From Rhizobium redzepovicii (GTDB lineage Bacteria; Pseudomonadota; Alphaproteobacteria; Rhizobiales; Rhizobiaceae): DNA of 64,000 bases. The DNA lies in contig NZ_JAILYH010000004.1 of assembly GCF_019793435.1 (NCBI RefSeq), positions 186,001 through 250,000 on the forward strand, given 5' to 3'. Position numbers and translations under genes: made by a program. Shown here piece by piece: positions 24,784-34,034 of this stretch. The stretch's first letter is position 1; each line of letters starts with the position of its first letter. The notes beneath the pieces were generated by a model. The model was not told where the DNA came from and made no database searches. It was given only the letters and a program-made list of their open reading frames with translations.

Positions 24784-24957
24784 ATGGGAACCAGGATCGC
24801 CAAAGCCGCCTTTCTCGTGACTGCGATGATGTTCTTCGCGGTCCTGGCGCTGGATATCGCAATTCCGACGCTGGTGCTGTGCATCATGGCATTGTCGACC
24901 CGGTTGGTTTCCCTCGATCTGCCCGTCGCGCGCAAGCATGGAGGTGAGGCCGCATGA
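24784..24957 (+). CDS. Small membrane protein, hypothetical
   Basis: A 57-residue protein with one long hydrophobic stretch (about residues 8-42, MMFFAVLALDIAIPTLVLCI) that could cross the membrane twice, and a short charged tail. The frame also allows a TTG at 24775. Its stop overlaps the start of the next gene (ATGA at 24954-24957), which supports it as a real gene coupled to the DUF6105 protein. No family is recognised. Confidence 0.55.
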   Translation: MGTRIAKAAFLVTAMMFFAVLALDIAIPTLVLCIMALSTRLVSLDLPVARKHGGEAA

Positions 24958-25283
24958 AGTGGTTTCTGATCTTCTGGGCCGGCCCCATCGTCTTTCTGGG
25001 CGGATGGTACTGGCTCTCCTATTACGACATGAATTTCGGCATCTTCATGCTGTCGCGGCAGGTCCATGACCTGACGTTCCAGCTCTATGGCGAGGCGCTC
25101 GGCATTCCGCCGGAAAACATTCCGCCGCTCGTTGCCCGCGCCATCGCCGTCGACAGTCTCGTCGTCTTCGCCATCCTCGGCTTCCGGAAACGCAGGTCGA
25201 TCGTCGCCTGGTGGAAGGCGCGTCAGCTGAATTCGTCTCCATCGGATCTCGCCAGCAAGGAAAGCCTGTCGAGCGCGCCTTGA
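24954..25283 (+). CDS. DUF6105-like small membrane protein
   Basis: A 109-residue protein with an N-terminal hydrophobic segment (about 3-24, [18 protein letters not shown]) and a second one near 64-77 ([10 protein letters not shown]), followed by a basic then polar tail. The composition and length fit the DUF6105 family, which is common in Rhizobiales and has no known role. Its 3' end overlaps ruvX on the other strand by 61 bases, so the two messages are convergent and overlap. Confidence 0.7.
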   Translation: MKWFLIFWAGPIVFLGGWYWLSYYDMNFGIFMLSRQVHDLTFQLYGEALGIPPENIPPLVARAIAVDSLVVFAILGFRKRRSIVAWWKARQLNSSPSDLASKESLSSAP

Positions 25284-25720
25284 AGGATGAAGCTCGCGGC
25301 GGCCGAATCGATCCGTTCGGCCCGTTTGGCGCGCGAGACGTCCATTTCGAGCAGCGTCCGTTCAGCCGCCACCGTCGATAACCGCTCGTCCCAGTAGACA
25401 AAGGGCAGCGCCGTCTTCTGCTCCATATTGCGCACGAAGGCGCGCGTCGCCTGCACCCGCGGACCTGCCGATCCGTCCATGTTCATCGGCAGACCGATGA
25501 CGAAACCCGCGACCTTTTCCGATTGTGCAAAATCCATGAGCGCCTGCGCATCGATGGTGAACTTGACGCGCCGGATCACCGGGCGGGGCGTGGCGAAACG
25601 CCGCCCGAGATCGGACATCGAAAGCCCGATCGTCTTGGTGCCGAGATCGAGGCCGGCAATGGCCTGCCGCGGGGCAAGCGTCTCGGCCATTTCCTCGATC
25701 GTCAGCACCGTCATCGCCAT
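25223..25720 (-). CDS. ruvX: RuvX/YqgF pre-16S rRNA nuclease (putative Holliday junction resolvase)
   Basis: A 165-residue RNase H-fold protein of the YqgF family, implicated in 16S rRNA 5' end maturation. Seen: the first-strand Asp in [15 protein letters not shown] (about 23-37), the Glu in [12 protein letters not shown] (about 110-121) and the final Asp in [12 protein letters not shown] (about 135-146), the three catalytic acids. An N-terminal extension of about 20 residues is common in rhizobial forms. It overlaps the DUF6105 gene at its 3' end. Confidence 0.92.
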   Translation of the reverse strand: MAMTVLTIEEMAETLAPRQAIAGLDLGTKTIGLSMSDLGRRFATPRPVIRRVKFTIDAQALMDFAQSEKVAGFVIGLPMNMDGSAGPRVQATRAFVRNMEQKTALPFVYWDERLSTVAAERTLLEMDVSRAKRAERIDSAAASFILQGALDRLSLLARSDGDEFS

Positions 25721-25787
25721 TTCATCCCGTCAAAAGAAATTGAAGTCGCCACCGCTTTTCTTTGCGGCCGCATGAGATATGTCCATA

Positions 25788-25835
25788 GAGCATGATGCCG
25801 AAAAGTGTGAGCGGTTTTCTCATGACATCATGCTC
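25788..25835. repeat. Rhizobial palindromic intergenic repeat
   Basis: GAGCATGATG (25788-25797) and its exact complement CATCATGCTC (25826-25835) flank a stretch containing GCCGAAAAGTGTGAGCGG. This resembles intergenic palindromes I know to be scattered in many rhizobial genomes. It lies between the divergent ruvX and UPF0173 genes. Confidence 0.7.
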
Positions 25836-25941
25836 CAATTGTTTGATTGAGATGCGGATTCAGATTTTAGGCAGATCCGGCCTGAAATCATCTGGACCTT
25901 CCCGAACGGGCTTTTGCATCACGTAATAAAGGAGAGATTTG

Positions 25942-26646
25942 ATGAAGATCACCTGGCTTGGCCATTCCGCCTTCCGCATCGAGATCGGAAAAGCGACGAT
26001 CCTGCTCGATCCGTTCCTCAGCCATAACGCTTCCTTCTCCGGCCAGGATATCAAGGATGTCTCTGCAGGCGTTACTCATATCCTGCTGACGCATGGGCAC
26101 GGCGACCATGTCGGCGATACAGTGGCGCTTGCCAAGGAAACCGGCGCCGTCGTTCTCGCCAATGCCGATCTTGCCGCCTGGCTCGGCTCCAAGGGTCTCG
26201 ACAGGCTCGAGATGGGCAATACCGGCGGCACGATCGCGCTCGGCAGTTTCTCGGCGACCTTCACCAATGCGCTGCACTCGTCTGCCCAGATCACCGAAGA
26301 CGGCGTCTCGCATGCGCTCGGCAATGCCAACGGCCTGATGCTGCATTTCGAGGATGAAGCCTCGATCCTCGCCATGGGTGATACCGACATCTTCGCCGAC
26401 ATGGCGCTGATCAATGAGTTGCACCAGCCCGATATCGGCCTCGTGCCGATCGGCGACCGCTTCACCATGGGCGGCGCCGTGGCGGCCCTTGCCTGCCGGC
26501 GCTATTTCAACTTTAAGACCGCGATTCCCTGCCATTACGGCACCTTCCCGATCATCGAGCAGACGGCCGATAAATTCGTTGCCGGCATGGAGGGATCGAA
26601 GACGGATGTGAAGGCGCTGAAGCCCGCGGAGAGCCTGTCGATCTGA
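25942..26646 (+). CDS. UPF0173-type metal-dependent hydrolase (MBL fold)
   Basis: A 234-residue metallo-beta-lactamase-fold hydrolase with no signal peptide. The zinc motif [11 protein letters not shown] (about 52-62) gives HxHxDH, followed by [10 protein letters not shown] (bridging Asp) near 145 and CHYGTFPI (last His) near 192. The start [17 protein letters not shown] N-terminus ([11 protein letters not shown]) is characteristic of UPF0173. The ATG at 25942 is preferred to the TTG at 25939 on spacing from GGAGAG. The natural substrate is unknown. It precedes gatC by 69 bases. Confidence 0.92.
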   Translation: MKITWLGHSAFRIEIGKATILLDPFLSHNASFSGQDIKDVSAGVTHILLTHGHGDHVGDTVALAKETGAVVLANADLAAWLGSKGLDRLEMGNTGGTIALGSFSATFTNALHSSAQITEDGVSHALGNANGLMLHFEDEASILAMGDTDIFADMALINELHQPDIGLVPIGDRFTMGGAVAALACRRYFNFKTAIPCHYGTFPIIEQTADKFVAGMEGSKTDVKALKPAESLSI

Positions 26647-26715
26647 CGAAATCCCGTTGCACCGGGCGGACATGGCCTTTATAGCGGGTAGGAAAAATCC
26701 CATCCGGAGAATGCC

Positions 26716-27003
26716 ATGTCCGTCGACCTTGCCACCGTGAAGCGCGTTGCCCACCTTGCCCGTATTGCCGTCTCCGAGGACGAGGCAAATCGCATGGTCG
26801 GCGAGCTGAACGGTATCCTGGGCTTCGTCGAGCAGCTCTCCGAAGTCAATGTCGATGGCGTCGAAGCGATGACATCCGTCACCCCGATGGCGATGAAGAA
26901 GCGGACGGATGAGGTGACCGACGGCAGCAAGGCCGCCGATATCGTTGCCAATGCGCCCGTCACCGATCACAATTTCTTCCTGGTGCCGAAAGTCGTCGAA
27001 TAG
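26716..27003 (+). CDS. gatC: Asp/Glu-tRNA amidotransferase subunit C
   Basis: The small stabilising subunit of GatCAB, which turns misacylated Asp-tRNA(Asn) and Glu-tRNA(Gln) into the correct amides. The 95-residue product shows the family pattern: [16 protein letters not shown] at the N-terminus, [11 protein letters not shown] in the middle and [15 protein letters not shown] further on, ending in FFLVPKVVE. It precedes gatA by 57 bases. Full length and typical. Confidence 0.95.
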   Translation: MSVDLATVKRVAHLARIAVSEDEANRMVGELNGILGFVEQLSEVNVDGVEAMTSVTPMAMKKRTDEVTDGSKAADIVANAPVTDHNFFLVPKVVE

Positions 27004-27060
27004 GGCTTCAAGCCTCTTTCCGACCCCTGTTGCCATTTTCAGATCTGAAGCGAAAACATC

Positions 27061-28542
27061 ATGAGCGAACTCACCAGCCTGACCATTGCCGAAGCCCGCC
27101 GCAAGCTGCGCGCCAAGGAAATCACCGCACTCGAACTGACCGAGGCCTATATCTCGGCGATCGATGCGGCCAATGGTCATCTTAACGCCTATATCAAGGT
27201 GACGCCGGATCTCGCCCGCCTGATGGCGAAGAACTCCGACGAGCGCATCGCTGCCGGCAAGGCCGGCGAACTCGAAGGCATCCCGCTCGGCATCAAGGAT
27301 CTCTTTGCCACGGTAGGCGTCCACACCCAAGCCTGCAGCCATATTCTCGATGGTTTCGAGCCGCGCTATGAATCGACCGTCACGCAGAACCTCTGGGATG
27401 ACGGCGCCGTCATGCTCGGCAAGCTGAATATGGACGAGTTCGCCATGGGCTCCTCCAACGAGACCTCGCATTATGGCGCGGTGATCAACCCCTGGCGTGC
27501 AGCAGGGTCCAACCAGCAGCTCGTTCCCGGCGGCTCCTCCGGCGGCTCGGCCGCGGCCGTTGCCGCGCATCTTTGCGCCGGCGCCACCGCAACCGATACC
27601 GGCGGCTCGATCCGCCAGCCCGCCGCCTTTACCGGCACCGTCGGCATCAAGCCGACCTATGGCCGCTGCTCACGCTGGGGCACCGTCGCCTTCGCCTCCT
27701 CGCTCGACCAGGCGGGCCCGATCGCCCGTGACGTGCGCGATGCCGCCATCCTTCTGAAGTCGATGGCCAGCGTCGACGCCAAGGACACGACGTCGGTCGA
27801 TCTGCCCGTTCCGGATTATGAGGCAGCCCTTGGTCAGTCGCTGAAGGGCATGAAGATCGGCATTCCAAGCGAATACCGGGTCGACGGCATGCCTGAGGAG
27901 ATCGAGACCCTCTGGCGTCAGGGCATCGCCTGGCTGAAGGATGCCGGCGCCGAAATCGTCGACATCACGCTGCCGCACACCAAATACGCACTTCCGGCCT
28001 ATTACATCGTCGCTCCGGCCGAGGCATCATCGAATCTGGCGCGGTACGACGGCGTGCGCTACGGCCTGCGCGTCGACGGCAAGGATATCGTCGACATGTA
28101 CGAGAAGACGCGCGCCGCCGGCTTTGGCCAGGAAGTCAAGCGCCGTATCATGATCGGCACCTATGTGCTGTCGGCCGGTTATTACGACGCCTATTATATC
28201 CGCGCCCAGAAGGTCCGCACGCTGATCAAGCGCGATTTCGAACTCGCCTTCGACGCCGGCGTCGACGCCATCCTGACGCCGGCAACCCCGTCGTCCGCCT
28301 TCGGCGTCGCCGATGAGAACCTCGCTGCCGACCCGGTGAAGATGTATCTGAACGACATCTTCACCGTCACGGTCAACATGGCCGGCCTGCCTGGTATCGC
28401 CGTGCCCGCCGGTCTCGACCAGAAGGGCCTGCCGCTCGGCCTGCAGCTGATCGGCAAGCCCTTCGACGAGGAAACCCTCTTCAAGACTGCTCACGTCATC
28501 GAGCAGGCAGCCGGCCGGTTCACGCCGGCCAAGTGGTGGTAA
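27061..28542 (+). CDS. gatA: Asp/Glu-tRNA amidotransferase subunit A
   Basis: The glutaminase subunit of GatCAB, which releases ammonia from glutamine for transfer to the misacylated tRNA. The 493-residue product has the amidase signature with the Ser-cisSer-Lys triad: Lys in GIKDLF (about 79), cis-Ser in [10 protein letters not shown] (about 155-164) and nucleophile Ser in [13 protein letters not shown] (about 180). It is co-oriented with gatC. gatB is 2.4 kb downstream rather than adjacent, with accessory genes in between. Confidence 0.96.
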   Translation: MSELTSLTIAEARRKLRAKEITALELTEAYISAIDAANGHLNAYIKVTPDLARLMAKNSDERIAAGKAGELEGIPLGIKDLFATVGVHTQACSHILDGFEPRYESTVTQNLWDDGAVMLGKLNMDEFAMGSSNETSHYGAVINPWRAAGSNQQLVPGGSSGGSAAAVAAHLCAGATATDTGGSIRQPAAFTGTVGIKPTYGRCSRWGTVAFASSLDQAGPIARDVRDAAILLKSMASVDAKDTTSVDLPVPDYEAALGQSLKGMKIGIPSEYRVDGMPEEIETLWRQGIAWLKDAGAEIVDITLPHTKYALPAYYIVAPAEASSNLARYDGVRYGLRVDGKDIVDMYEKTRAAGFGQEVKRRIMIGTYVLSAGYYDAYYIRAQKVRTLIKRDFELAFDAGVDAILTPATPSSAFGVADENLAADPVKMYLNDIFTVTVNMAGLPGIAVPAGLDQKGLPLGLQLIGKPFDEETLFKTAHVIEQAAGRFTPAKWW

Positions 28543-28644
28543 CAGGCCGCACGATCCCGCTCTTCCAGAGCATGGGCGTCGAATGCGAAAAGGTGCATCT
28601 TAAGAAGCTGTTGGCTGATCGATAACGGGAATCAGGAGGAGCGT

Positions 28645-28920
28645 GTGGCGACCAATGATCTTGCGCGATTGATCGAGGCAACTGATCGCCTTGCAGCCGG
28701 CGGCTTCACCATGGGCGCGGATTGGCAGGCGGTTCACGAAATCTGTCAGCGCCACGAGGGCGAGCAACCGTTCGATTGGGGCCATGCGCTCTGCCATCGC
28801 ATCGAAGGCGACGACTGGAATGCCGACTACTGGTATCGCCGCGCCGGCAAGCGACGCGGCACGGGCACGATGGCCGAGGAATGGTCGGCGATGCGGACGG
28901 AACTCTCTGCAAAGGCCTGA
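28645..28920 (+). CDS. Conserved hypothetical protein, 91 residues
   Basis: A 91-residue soluble protein rich in Trp and His, with a well-formed sequence (GADWQAVHEICQRHEG, WGHALCHRIEGDDWNADYWYRRA) that does not look like an out-of-frame shadow. The start is GTG, with AGGAGGA six bases upstream. There is no signal peptide or membrane segment. The WxxxYWYRRA end suggests a helical protein; I do not recognise a characterised family. It follows gatA on the same strand. Confidence 0.75.
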   Translation: MATNDLARLIEATDRLAAGGFTMGADWQAVHEICQRHEGEQPFDWGHALCHRIEGDDWNADYWYRRAGKRRGTGTMAEEWSAMRTELSAKA

Positions 28921-28968
28921 GACTAGTCCTGACCGCGCCGTTCGAGACGCGGCCAGGATGGTTGGTTG

Positions 28969-29226
28969 CTATCTGTTGTTCAGCTGCGACCTGACCAGCT
29001 TCAGCCCTCTTTCGGTGATCCGGTAGGGCTGGCCACTGGAGGACTTGATCGCTCTCAGCCGCTTCAGCCTGCGGAAGAGATCGAGGTCGACGCCGGGATA
29101 GAGCCAGCCATCGCGGGTGAAGCAGCTGACCGCCTCGATCTTCCTGTCGTCGTCGCGGGAAATTTCGATGCGGCCGCCTTGGGCCATGAGATGCAGGATG
29201 CGCTGCTCCGTGCGGGAAATGTCCAT
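28969..29226 (-). CDS. yjhX: YjhX family toxin (UPF0386, TopAI-like)
   Basis: An 85-residue protein matching the UPF0386/YjhX family along its length: MDISRTEQRILHLMAQGGRI at the N-terminus, CFTRDGWLYPG in the middle and PYRITERGLKLVRSQL at the end. In E. coli, YjhX inhibits topoisomerase I and is opposed by the neighbouring acetyltransferase-like YjhQ. Here a GNAT gene lies divergently about 300 bases away. The ATG at 29226 is chosen because it gives the family N-terminus; the frame extends 12 codons further. The ribosome site is weak. Confidence 0.85.
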   Translation of the reverse strand: MDISRTEQRILHLMAQGGRIEISRDDDRKIEAVSCFTRDGWLYPGVDLDLFRRLKRLRAIKSSSGQPYRITERGLKLVRSQLNNR

Positions 29227-29524
29227 CTGTTGAGATCCGGTATCGCGCCCGGCAGGGCGCACAAAAACGATCTGGCGCTCCTTCGAACGTCAGGGCTTCG
29301 TTTTTTCGGGCCATGCGCGCAAGCGGACTTGCGGGCAGGGCCTTTACCGGGTCTGTGACTGGCTCAACATAAGGAGTTTATTATTTCGATCGCAAAAGGC
29401 GGTCAAGACCGCGATCGCCGATCAAACCGGTCGAAAACTCCAGTTTCCAGCCATCGTCCCGCTGGGGGGTACTGGTAAATTCCCCGACTCAATGGTCTAG
29501 TTGCGGGGTAACGCGGAGGTGTCG

Positions 29525-30010
29525 TTGATCCACATTCGCAATGCCCGCGACGGCGAAGCGGAGCTGTTGAGCGAGATCGGGCTGAGGGCCTGGCAAAAAG
29601 CGATGGCGTCGATCGGCGAATCGGACGCGATGATCGATGCAGCCCGCAACGCCTTTCGCAACTTCGTGGAAAACGACTGGCTGACCATCACCGTCGTCGA
29701 GCAGAACGGCCAGGTCGCAGGCTGGGCAGCGCGCGAGGGATTGGACGAAACCATCTCGGATTTCTGGATCGATCCGGCCTTCATCGGCCAGGGGTTGGGC
29801 TCCGCCCTTCTCGAGCGGATCGAAAAGGAGATTGCCGAGCAGGGCCTGGAAAAGGCGGCGATGCAAACCCATTCCGGCAACAACGAGGCGATCGGCTTCT
29901 TCCGCAAGCACGGCTACAGCATCCACTGGCTCTCGGTCGCCTATAATCCGAAGCTCGACCGCGACGTGCCCTCGGTCGGGCTGACGAAATCGCTGGTTTC
30001 GGACGGTTAG
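29525..30010 (+). CDS. GNAT family N-acetyltransferase
   Basis: A 161-residue acetyltransferase with the GNAT core: VVEQNGQVAGWAA (strand pair), ISDFWIDPAFIGQGLGSALLERIE (acetyl-CoA loop Q-x-x-G-x-G/A form QGLG), and NNEAIGFFRKHGY, the family C-terminal helix. The start is uncertain: the TTG at 29525 follows GGAGGT (29515-29520) closely, while a longer frame begins at TTG 29501. It is divergent from the yjhX-like gene, with about 300 bases between, which hold no gene. It could be the antitoxin counterpart or an ordinary small-molecule acetyltransferase. Confidence 0.85.
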   Translation: MIHIRNARDGEAELLSEIGLRAWQKAMASIGESDAMIDAARNAFRNFVENDWLTITVVEQNGQVAGWAAREGLDETISDFWIDPAFIGQGLGSALLERIEKEIAEQGLEKAAMQTHSGNNEAIGFFRKHGYSIHWLSVAYNPKLDRDVPSVGLTKSLVSDG

Positions 30011-30104
30011 GGTGGGTACGGGCAGGAATTCTGACATTTCGAAAGTCAGGCGGAAAGCGAAAGATTGCTCGCTTTGCGAATATCAGTGTTCAGCCCATAG
30101 CGGA

Positions 30105-30479
30105 CTATTCGGACGTCACGCAAAAATTGTTGCCTTCGGGATCATACAATACGCTGTAGCTATTCGTTTCGCGGACGAATGTCGCACCGAGGGATAAGAG
30201 CCGCTGAACTTCTTTTTCTCGATCTGGAGCGGCGATATCGAGATGTACGCGGTTGCGGATGGGACGTTCTCCCCGACGAAGGTGGAAGCAAAAGCGCAGG
30301 CCCGGACCATCGACCATCACGGTCGGGTCCGTGTCAGGTGTCAGTCCGATCGCGGCGAGGCGGGCCAACTCCGCATCGTCATAGGGCATCACTTCGTAGC
30401 CATCGAGCGCAGCCGCCCAGAAACGAGCAACCCGTGAGGGGACGTCGCAATCAACCACGATTTCTTTCAGCTTTGCCAT
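30105..30479 (-). CDS. VOC family (glyoxalase-like) protein
   Basis: A 124-residue protein with two beta-alpha-beta-beta-beta halves, as in vicinal-oxygen-chelate proteins. Seen: IVVDCDVPSRVARFWAAALDGY at the N-terminus (split here by position: residues 7-28), NRVHLDIAAPD (about 74-84) with a potential metal His, and YDPEGNNFCV (Glu) at the end. This fits the Glyoxalase_6 subgroup; substrates are not predictable. It lies six bases after the small membrane protein gene on the minus strand and is likely coupled to it. Confidence 0.82.
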   Translation of the reverse strand: MAKLKEIVVDCDVPSRVARFWAAALDGYEVMPYDDAELARLAAIGLTPDTDPTVMVDGPGLRFCFHLRRGERPIRNRVHLDIAAPDREKEVQRLLSLGATFVRETNSYSVLYDPEGNNFCVTSE

Positions 30480-30485
30480 AACGCT

Positions 30486-30662
30486 TTACAACTTATCCGA
30501 TCGACGCTGGAGAACGCGCTCAAAGATCGCTCCGCCGATTGCCGGCAGCAATGCGAAAAGAATGAGTTGTGGTGTTCCCTGCAGCGTCAACAGGGCGGAA
30601 ATGGTCAACGCGATCAGCACTCCCGCCAAGGCTCCGGCCAGATAGGGAAGATAATCCTTCAA
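30486..30662 (-). CDS. Small two-segment membrane protein, 58 residues
   Basis: A short gene found by reading the minus strand. It starts with TTG (30662), has GGAGG five bases upstream, and ends six bases before the VOC gene start. The product begins LKDYLPYLAGALAG, has two hydrophobic stretches (about residues 7-27 and 31-45) and ends in a basic tail (ERVLQRRSDKL). The ribosome site, the tight coupling and the coherent hydrophobic pattern support a real gene. Function unknown. Confidence 0.6.
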   Translation of the reverse strand: MKDYLPYLAGALAGVLIALTISALLTLQGTPQLILFALLPAIGGAIFERVLQRRSDKL

Positions 30663-30930
30663 TACTGCCTCCGTCGTGCGAAGATCTCAAATCAAAGCGG
30701 CATCGTGGCTGAAGATAGAGATCCTGATGCTGACGACAACCGGGAGCGGGCTAAACTCATGTCCATTAGCATGATCAAATATTGAGCCGTCGCGCTTCAG
30801 GTGCAAAGCCGCCTCGATCTGGGCGGAAGCGGGCAACGGCCACTGCTACACAATTCCGCGAAAGCCTTGCACCGACATCCCATTTCCGTTACCTCACCAG
30901 TGGAAAAGAACAGCCTGCAAAGAGTATCAG

Positions 30931-32433
30931 ATGACCCTTGTCGACGTCCGCACGCCTGATCCGAAACGCTTCATCCCCGGCGCCACCGGCGACTGGGAAG
31001 TCATCGTCGGCATGGAAGTCCATGCCCAGGTGCTGTCCAATTCGAAGCTCTTCTCCGGCGCCTCGACGGAATTCGGCAAGCCGCAGAATTCGAACGTCTC
31101 GCTGGTCGATGCCGCCATGCCCGGCATGCTGCCCGTCATCAACGAGGAATGCGTCAGGCAGGCCGTGCGCACCGGTCTCGGCCTCAAGGCCCAGATCAAC
31201 AAGCGCTCGCTCTTCGACCGCAAGAACTATTTCTATCCCGACCTGCCGCAGGGCTATCAGATCTCGCAGTTCAAGGATCCGATCGTCGGCGAGGGCAAGA
31301 TCGTCATTTCGCTCGGGCCGGACCGCCAGGGCCAGTTCGAGGATATCGAGATCGGCATCGAGCGCCTGCATCTGGAGCAGGATGCCGGCAAGTCGCTGCA
31401 TGACCAGCATGCGACCATGTCCTATGTCGATCTGAACCGCTCCGGCGTCGCGCTGATGGAGATCGTCTCCAAGCCCGACATGCGCTCGTCCGACGAAGCC
31501 AAGGCCTATATGACCAAGCTGCGTTCGATCGTGCGTTATCTCGGCACCTGCGACGGCAACATGGACGAAGGCTCGATGCGCGCCGACGTCAACGTCTCCG
31601 TCCGCCGCCCCGGCGAAGGTTTCGGCACGCGCTGCGAGATCAAGAACGTCAACTCCATCCGCTTCATCGGCCAGGCGATCGAATATGAAGCCCGCCGCCA
31701 GATCGGCATTCTGGAAGATGGCGGCACGATCGAGCAGGAGACGCGGCTGTTCGACCCGAACAAGGGCGAGACGCGTTCGATGCGCTCTAAGGAGGATGCG
31801 CACGACTATCGTTATTTCCCCGATCCGGACTTGCTGCCGCTCGAATTCGACGACGCCTTCGTCCAGGCGCTCGCCGTCGATCTGCCGGAATTGCCTGACG
31901 ACAAGAAGGAGCGCTTCGTGCGCGAGCTCGGCCTGTCGATCTATGACGCCTCGGTGCTCGTCTCCGAAAAGGCGATCGCCGATTATTTCGAAGCCGTGGC
32001 TGCAGGCCGCGACGGCAAGACAGCGGCAAACTGGGTGATCAACGACCTGCTCGGCGCGCTGAACCGCACCGGCAAGGATATCGAGCAGACGCCGGTTTCG
32101 CCGGCCCAGCTCGGCGCCATCATCGATCTCATCAAGGCTGGCACCATTTCCGGCAAGATCGCCAAGGATCTCTTCGAGATCGTGCTGACCGAGGGCGGCG
32201 ATCCCGCCGAGATCGTCGAAGCGCGCGGCATGAAGCAGGTGACGGATACGGGCGCCATCGAAAAGGCCGTGGACGAGATCATTGCCGCCAATCCCGATCA
32301 GGTGGAGAAGGTCAAGGCGAAGCCGACCTTGGCCGCATGGTTCGTCGGCCAGGTGATGAAAGCGACCGGCGGCAAGGCCAATCCGCAGGCCGTCCAGGCG
32401 CTCGTCAAGGCGAAGCTCGGCATCGAGGAATAA
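30931..32433 (+). CDS. gatB: Asp/Glu-tRNA amidotransferase subunit B
   Basis: The tRNA-binding kinase-like subunit of GatCAB. The 500-residue product starts with the GatB N-domain: [14 protein letters not shown] (about 25-38), [25 protein letters not shown] and [12 protein letters not shown], followed by the cradle and helical region and a C-terminal GatB/YqeY tRNA-binding domain (about 350-500, with [12 protein letters not shown] and [23 protein letters not shown]). Full length. It starts an operon with two GNAT genes and stands 2.4 kb away from gatCA. Confidence 0.96.
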   Translation: MTLVDVRTPDPKRFIPGATGDWEVIVGMEVHAQVLSNSKLFSGASTEFGKPQNSNVSLVDAAMPGMLPVINEECVRQAVRTGLGLKAQINKRSLFDRKNYFYPDLPQGYQISQFKDPIVGEGKIVISLGPDRQGQFEDIEIGIERLHLEQDAGKSLHDQHATMSYVDLNRSGVALMEIVSKPDMRSSDEAKAYMTKLRSIVRYLGTCDGNMDEGSMRADVNVSVRRPGEGFGTRCEIKNVNSIRFIGQAIEYEARRQIGILEDGGTIEQETRLFDPNKGETRSMRSKEDAHDYRYFPDPDLLPLEFDDAFVQALAVDLPELPDDKKERFVRELGLSIYDASVLVSEKAIADYFEAVAAGRDGKTAANWVINDLLGALNRTGKDIEQTPVSPAQLGAIIDLIKAGTISGKIAKDLFEIVLTEGGDPAEIVEARGMKQVTDTGAIEKAVDEIIAANPDQVEKVKAKPTLAAWFVGQVMKATGGKANPQAVQALVKAKLGIEE

Positions 32434-32436
32434 GCG

Positions 32437-32940
32437 GTGTATTTCGTCCGCACTGCCGGCGAGCGCGACCTGGAGAAGGTCCGCGCCCTGCTGGTGGAAA
32501 GTTTTCACGCGACCTATGACAGTCTCCACGGCAGAGCCAGGGTGGAGGAGCTCACTGCCCAGCTGTTTTCGCCGGAGGCGCTGAAAACGCGCCTGGTGCG
32601 CAAGGATGCCGAATTCCTCGTTGCCGACGACGGCCGCAAAATCGGCGGCATGGGGTATGCGGCGATGTCGCAGGAGCTGACGAAGACGGTCATGCTGCAT
32701 CTGCTCTATGTCGCTCCGGCGCTACAGCGCCAGGGCATCGGCCGCGATCTCTTCGCCGAGCTCGAAACCTGCTTTCCGGATGCGGAGATCATGCGCCTCG
32801 AAGTCGAGCCGCAAAATGCAGCGGCGATCGCCTTCTATCAGGCGCACGGCTTTGCCGAAGTCGGACGCAACGAGAATAGCGCGCCTGGGCAATCCGGCAT
32901 CCCGGCGGTGATCCTCGAAAAAACGCTCGAGGGGCATTGA
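32437..32940 (+). CDS. GNAT family N-acetyltransferase
   Basis: A 167-residue acetyltransferase with a GTG start only three bases after the gatB stop. The GNAT core is clear: VADDGRKIGGMGYAA, LHLLYVAPALQRQGIGRDLFAEL (acetyl-CoA binding loop QRQGIG) and EPQNAAAIAFYQAHGF. Spacing indicates co-translation with gatB. The substrate is unknown. A second GNAT gene follows immediately. Confidence 0.88.
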   Translation: MYFVRTAGERDLEKVRALLVESFHATYDSLHGRARVEELTAQLFSPEALKTRLVRKDAEFLVADDGRKIGGMGYAAMSQELTKTVMLHLLYVAPALQRQGIGRDLFAELETCFPDAEIMRLEVEPQNAAAIAFYQAHGFAEVGRNENSAPGQSGIPAVILEKTLEGH

Positions 32941-32943
32941 GGC

Positions 32944-33417
32944 GTGGAAGGCGAATTGCCCGACATTCGCATTCGCCAGGCGCGCAGGGAGGATTTGCAC
33001 GCTCTCGTGTCAATATTTGCCGCCGACGCCGTCGGCGGTCATGGCGACACCACCGATCCAGTGGCCTTTGCCGATTATGTCAGGGCCTTCGCGGCCATCG
33101 AGGCTTCGCCCGACCAGGTGCTGTATGTCGCGGAGCGCGGCGGCGAGGTTGTCGGCACGTTCCAGACGATGGTCACGACCACGCTGACTGGCCGAGGCTC
33201 GTCGGCGATGATCATCGAGGCGGTGCAGACGCGGGCCGACATTCGTGGGCAGGGGATCGGCGCCGGGATGATCGAGTTCGCCATTGCCGAGGCAAAAAGC
33301 CGCGGGATCAAGCGGGTAGCTTTGACCTCGAATGCGATCCGCAAGGATGCGCATCGTTTCTATGAAAGACTGGGCTTCAAGCCCTCGCATCTCGGCTTCA
33401 AGATGGCTTTGAAATGA
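32944..33417 (+). CDS. GNAT family N-acetyltransferase
   Basis: A 157-residue acetyltransferase, GTG start, three bases after the previous GNAT stop. The core motifs are VVGTFQTMVTTTLTG, IIEAVQTRADIRGQGIGAGMIEFA (acetyl-CoA loop) and AHRFYERLGFKPSHLGFKM. It is not closely alike to the preceding GNAT, so this is not a recent tandem copy. Together gatB and the two GNATs look like one operon. Confidence 0.88.
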   Translation: MEGELPDIRIRQARREDLHALVSIFAADAVGGHGDTTDPVAFADYVRAFAAIEASPDQVLYVAERGGEVVGTFQTMVTTTLTGRGSSAMIIEAVQTRADIRGQGIGAGMIEFAIAEAKSRGIKRVALTSNAIRKDAHRFYERLGFKPSHLGFKMALK

Positions 33418-33520
33418 CCTTTGGCTGTCGCGGAATCGCTGGACAATTCGGCTTGGCGGCGGCATAAGCGAGAAAACGAATTCTGGTTTGGCCCGCATCT
33501 GGCGGGCACAAGGAAAAGAC

Positions 33521-33919
33521 ATGTGGAATCTTCTGGTTCAGACCTTTACCTGGTGGAACAGTCAGACGATGGGCACGCGTTTTGCGACCTGGCGTTTCGG
33601 CAAGCGCGTCGGCGAGGATGAATTCGGCAACGTCTATTATGAAGGCGGCATGTCGTCCTACGGTCTGCCGAAGCGCTGGGTGATCTACAAGGGTTATGCC
33701 GATGCCTCCGCCATCCCGCCGGGCTGGCATGGCTGGATGCATCACCGCACCGATGTTCCGCCGTCCAAGGAAAACTACGTCGCCAAGGAATGGCAGAAGG
33801 CGCATCGTCCCAACTTCACCGGTTCTCCGCAGGCCTACCGTCCGCCAGGATCCATCGCCGTTCCGGGCGAGCGTCCGCGGGTCACCGGCGATTACGACGC
33901 CTGGACGCCGGGCAACTGA
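33521..33919 (+). CDS. NDUFA12-type complex I subunit
   Basis: A 132-residue homologue of the mitochondrial complex I accessory subunit NDUFA12 (B17.2), which alphaproteobacteria share. Diagnostic: TWWNSQTMGTRFATWRFGKRVG with EDEFGNVYYEG (about 11-45), RWVIYKGY and PPGWHGWMHH, and the later PRNFTG-like HRPNFTGSPQAYRPPGS. The ATG at 33521 is preferred over an upstream frame extension because of AAGGAAAAG just before it and the family N-terminus. It is followed by the DUF2155 gene. Confidence 0.93.
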   Translation: MWNLLVQTFTWWNSQTMGTRFATWRFGKRVGEDEFGNVYYEGGMSSYGLPKRWVIYKGYADASAIPPGWHGWMHHRTDVPPSKENYVAKEWQKAHRPNFTGSPQAYRPPGSIAVPGERPRVTGDYDAWTPGN

Positions 33920-34034
33920 GACGGCTCGACCGGGGCAATCCCAAACCCGGCTTTTGGCCACAATTGACCTTTACCCGCAGGTTGGCCGCGCTTGACCGCG
34001 GCCGTGAACGAAGAATATCTGGAGACGGGTACAC

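Noticed and set aside
25888..27570. A 560-codon open frame on the minus strand
   Set aside because: It is antisense to the UPF0173, gatC and gatA genes, which have full family motifs. It arises from high GC at third positions.
30889..32700. A 603-codon open frame on the minus strand
   Set aside because: Antisense to gatB; low-complexity, histidine- and arginine-rich product with no family features.
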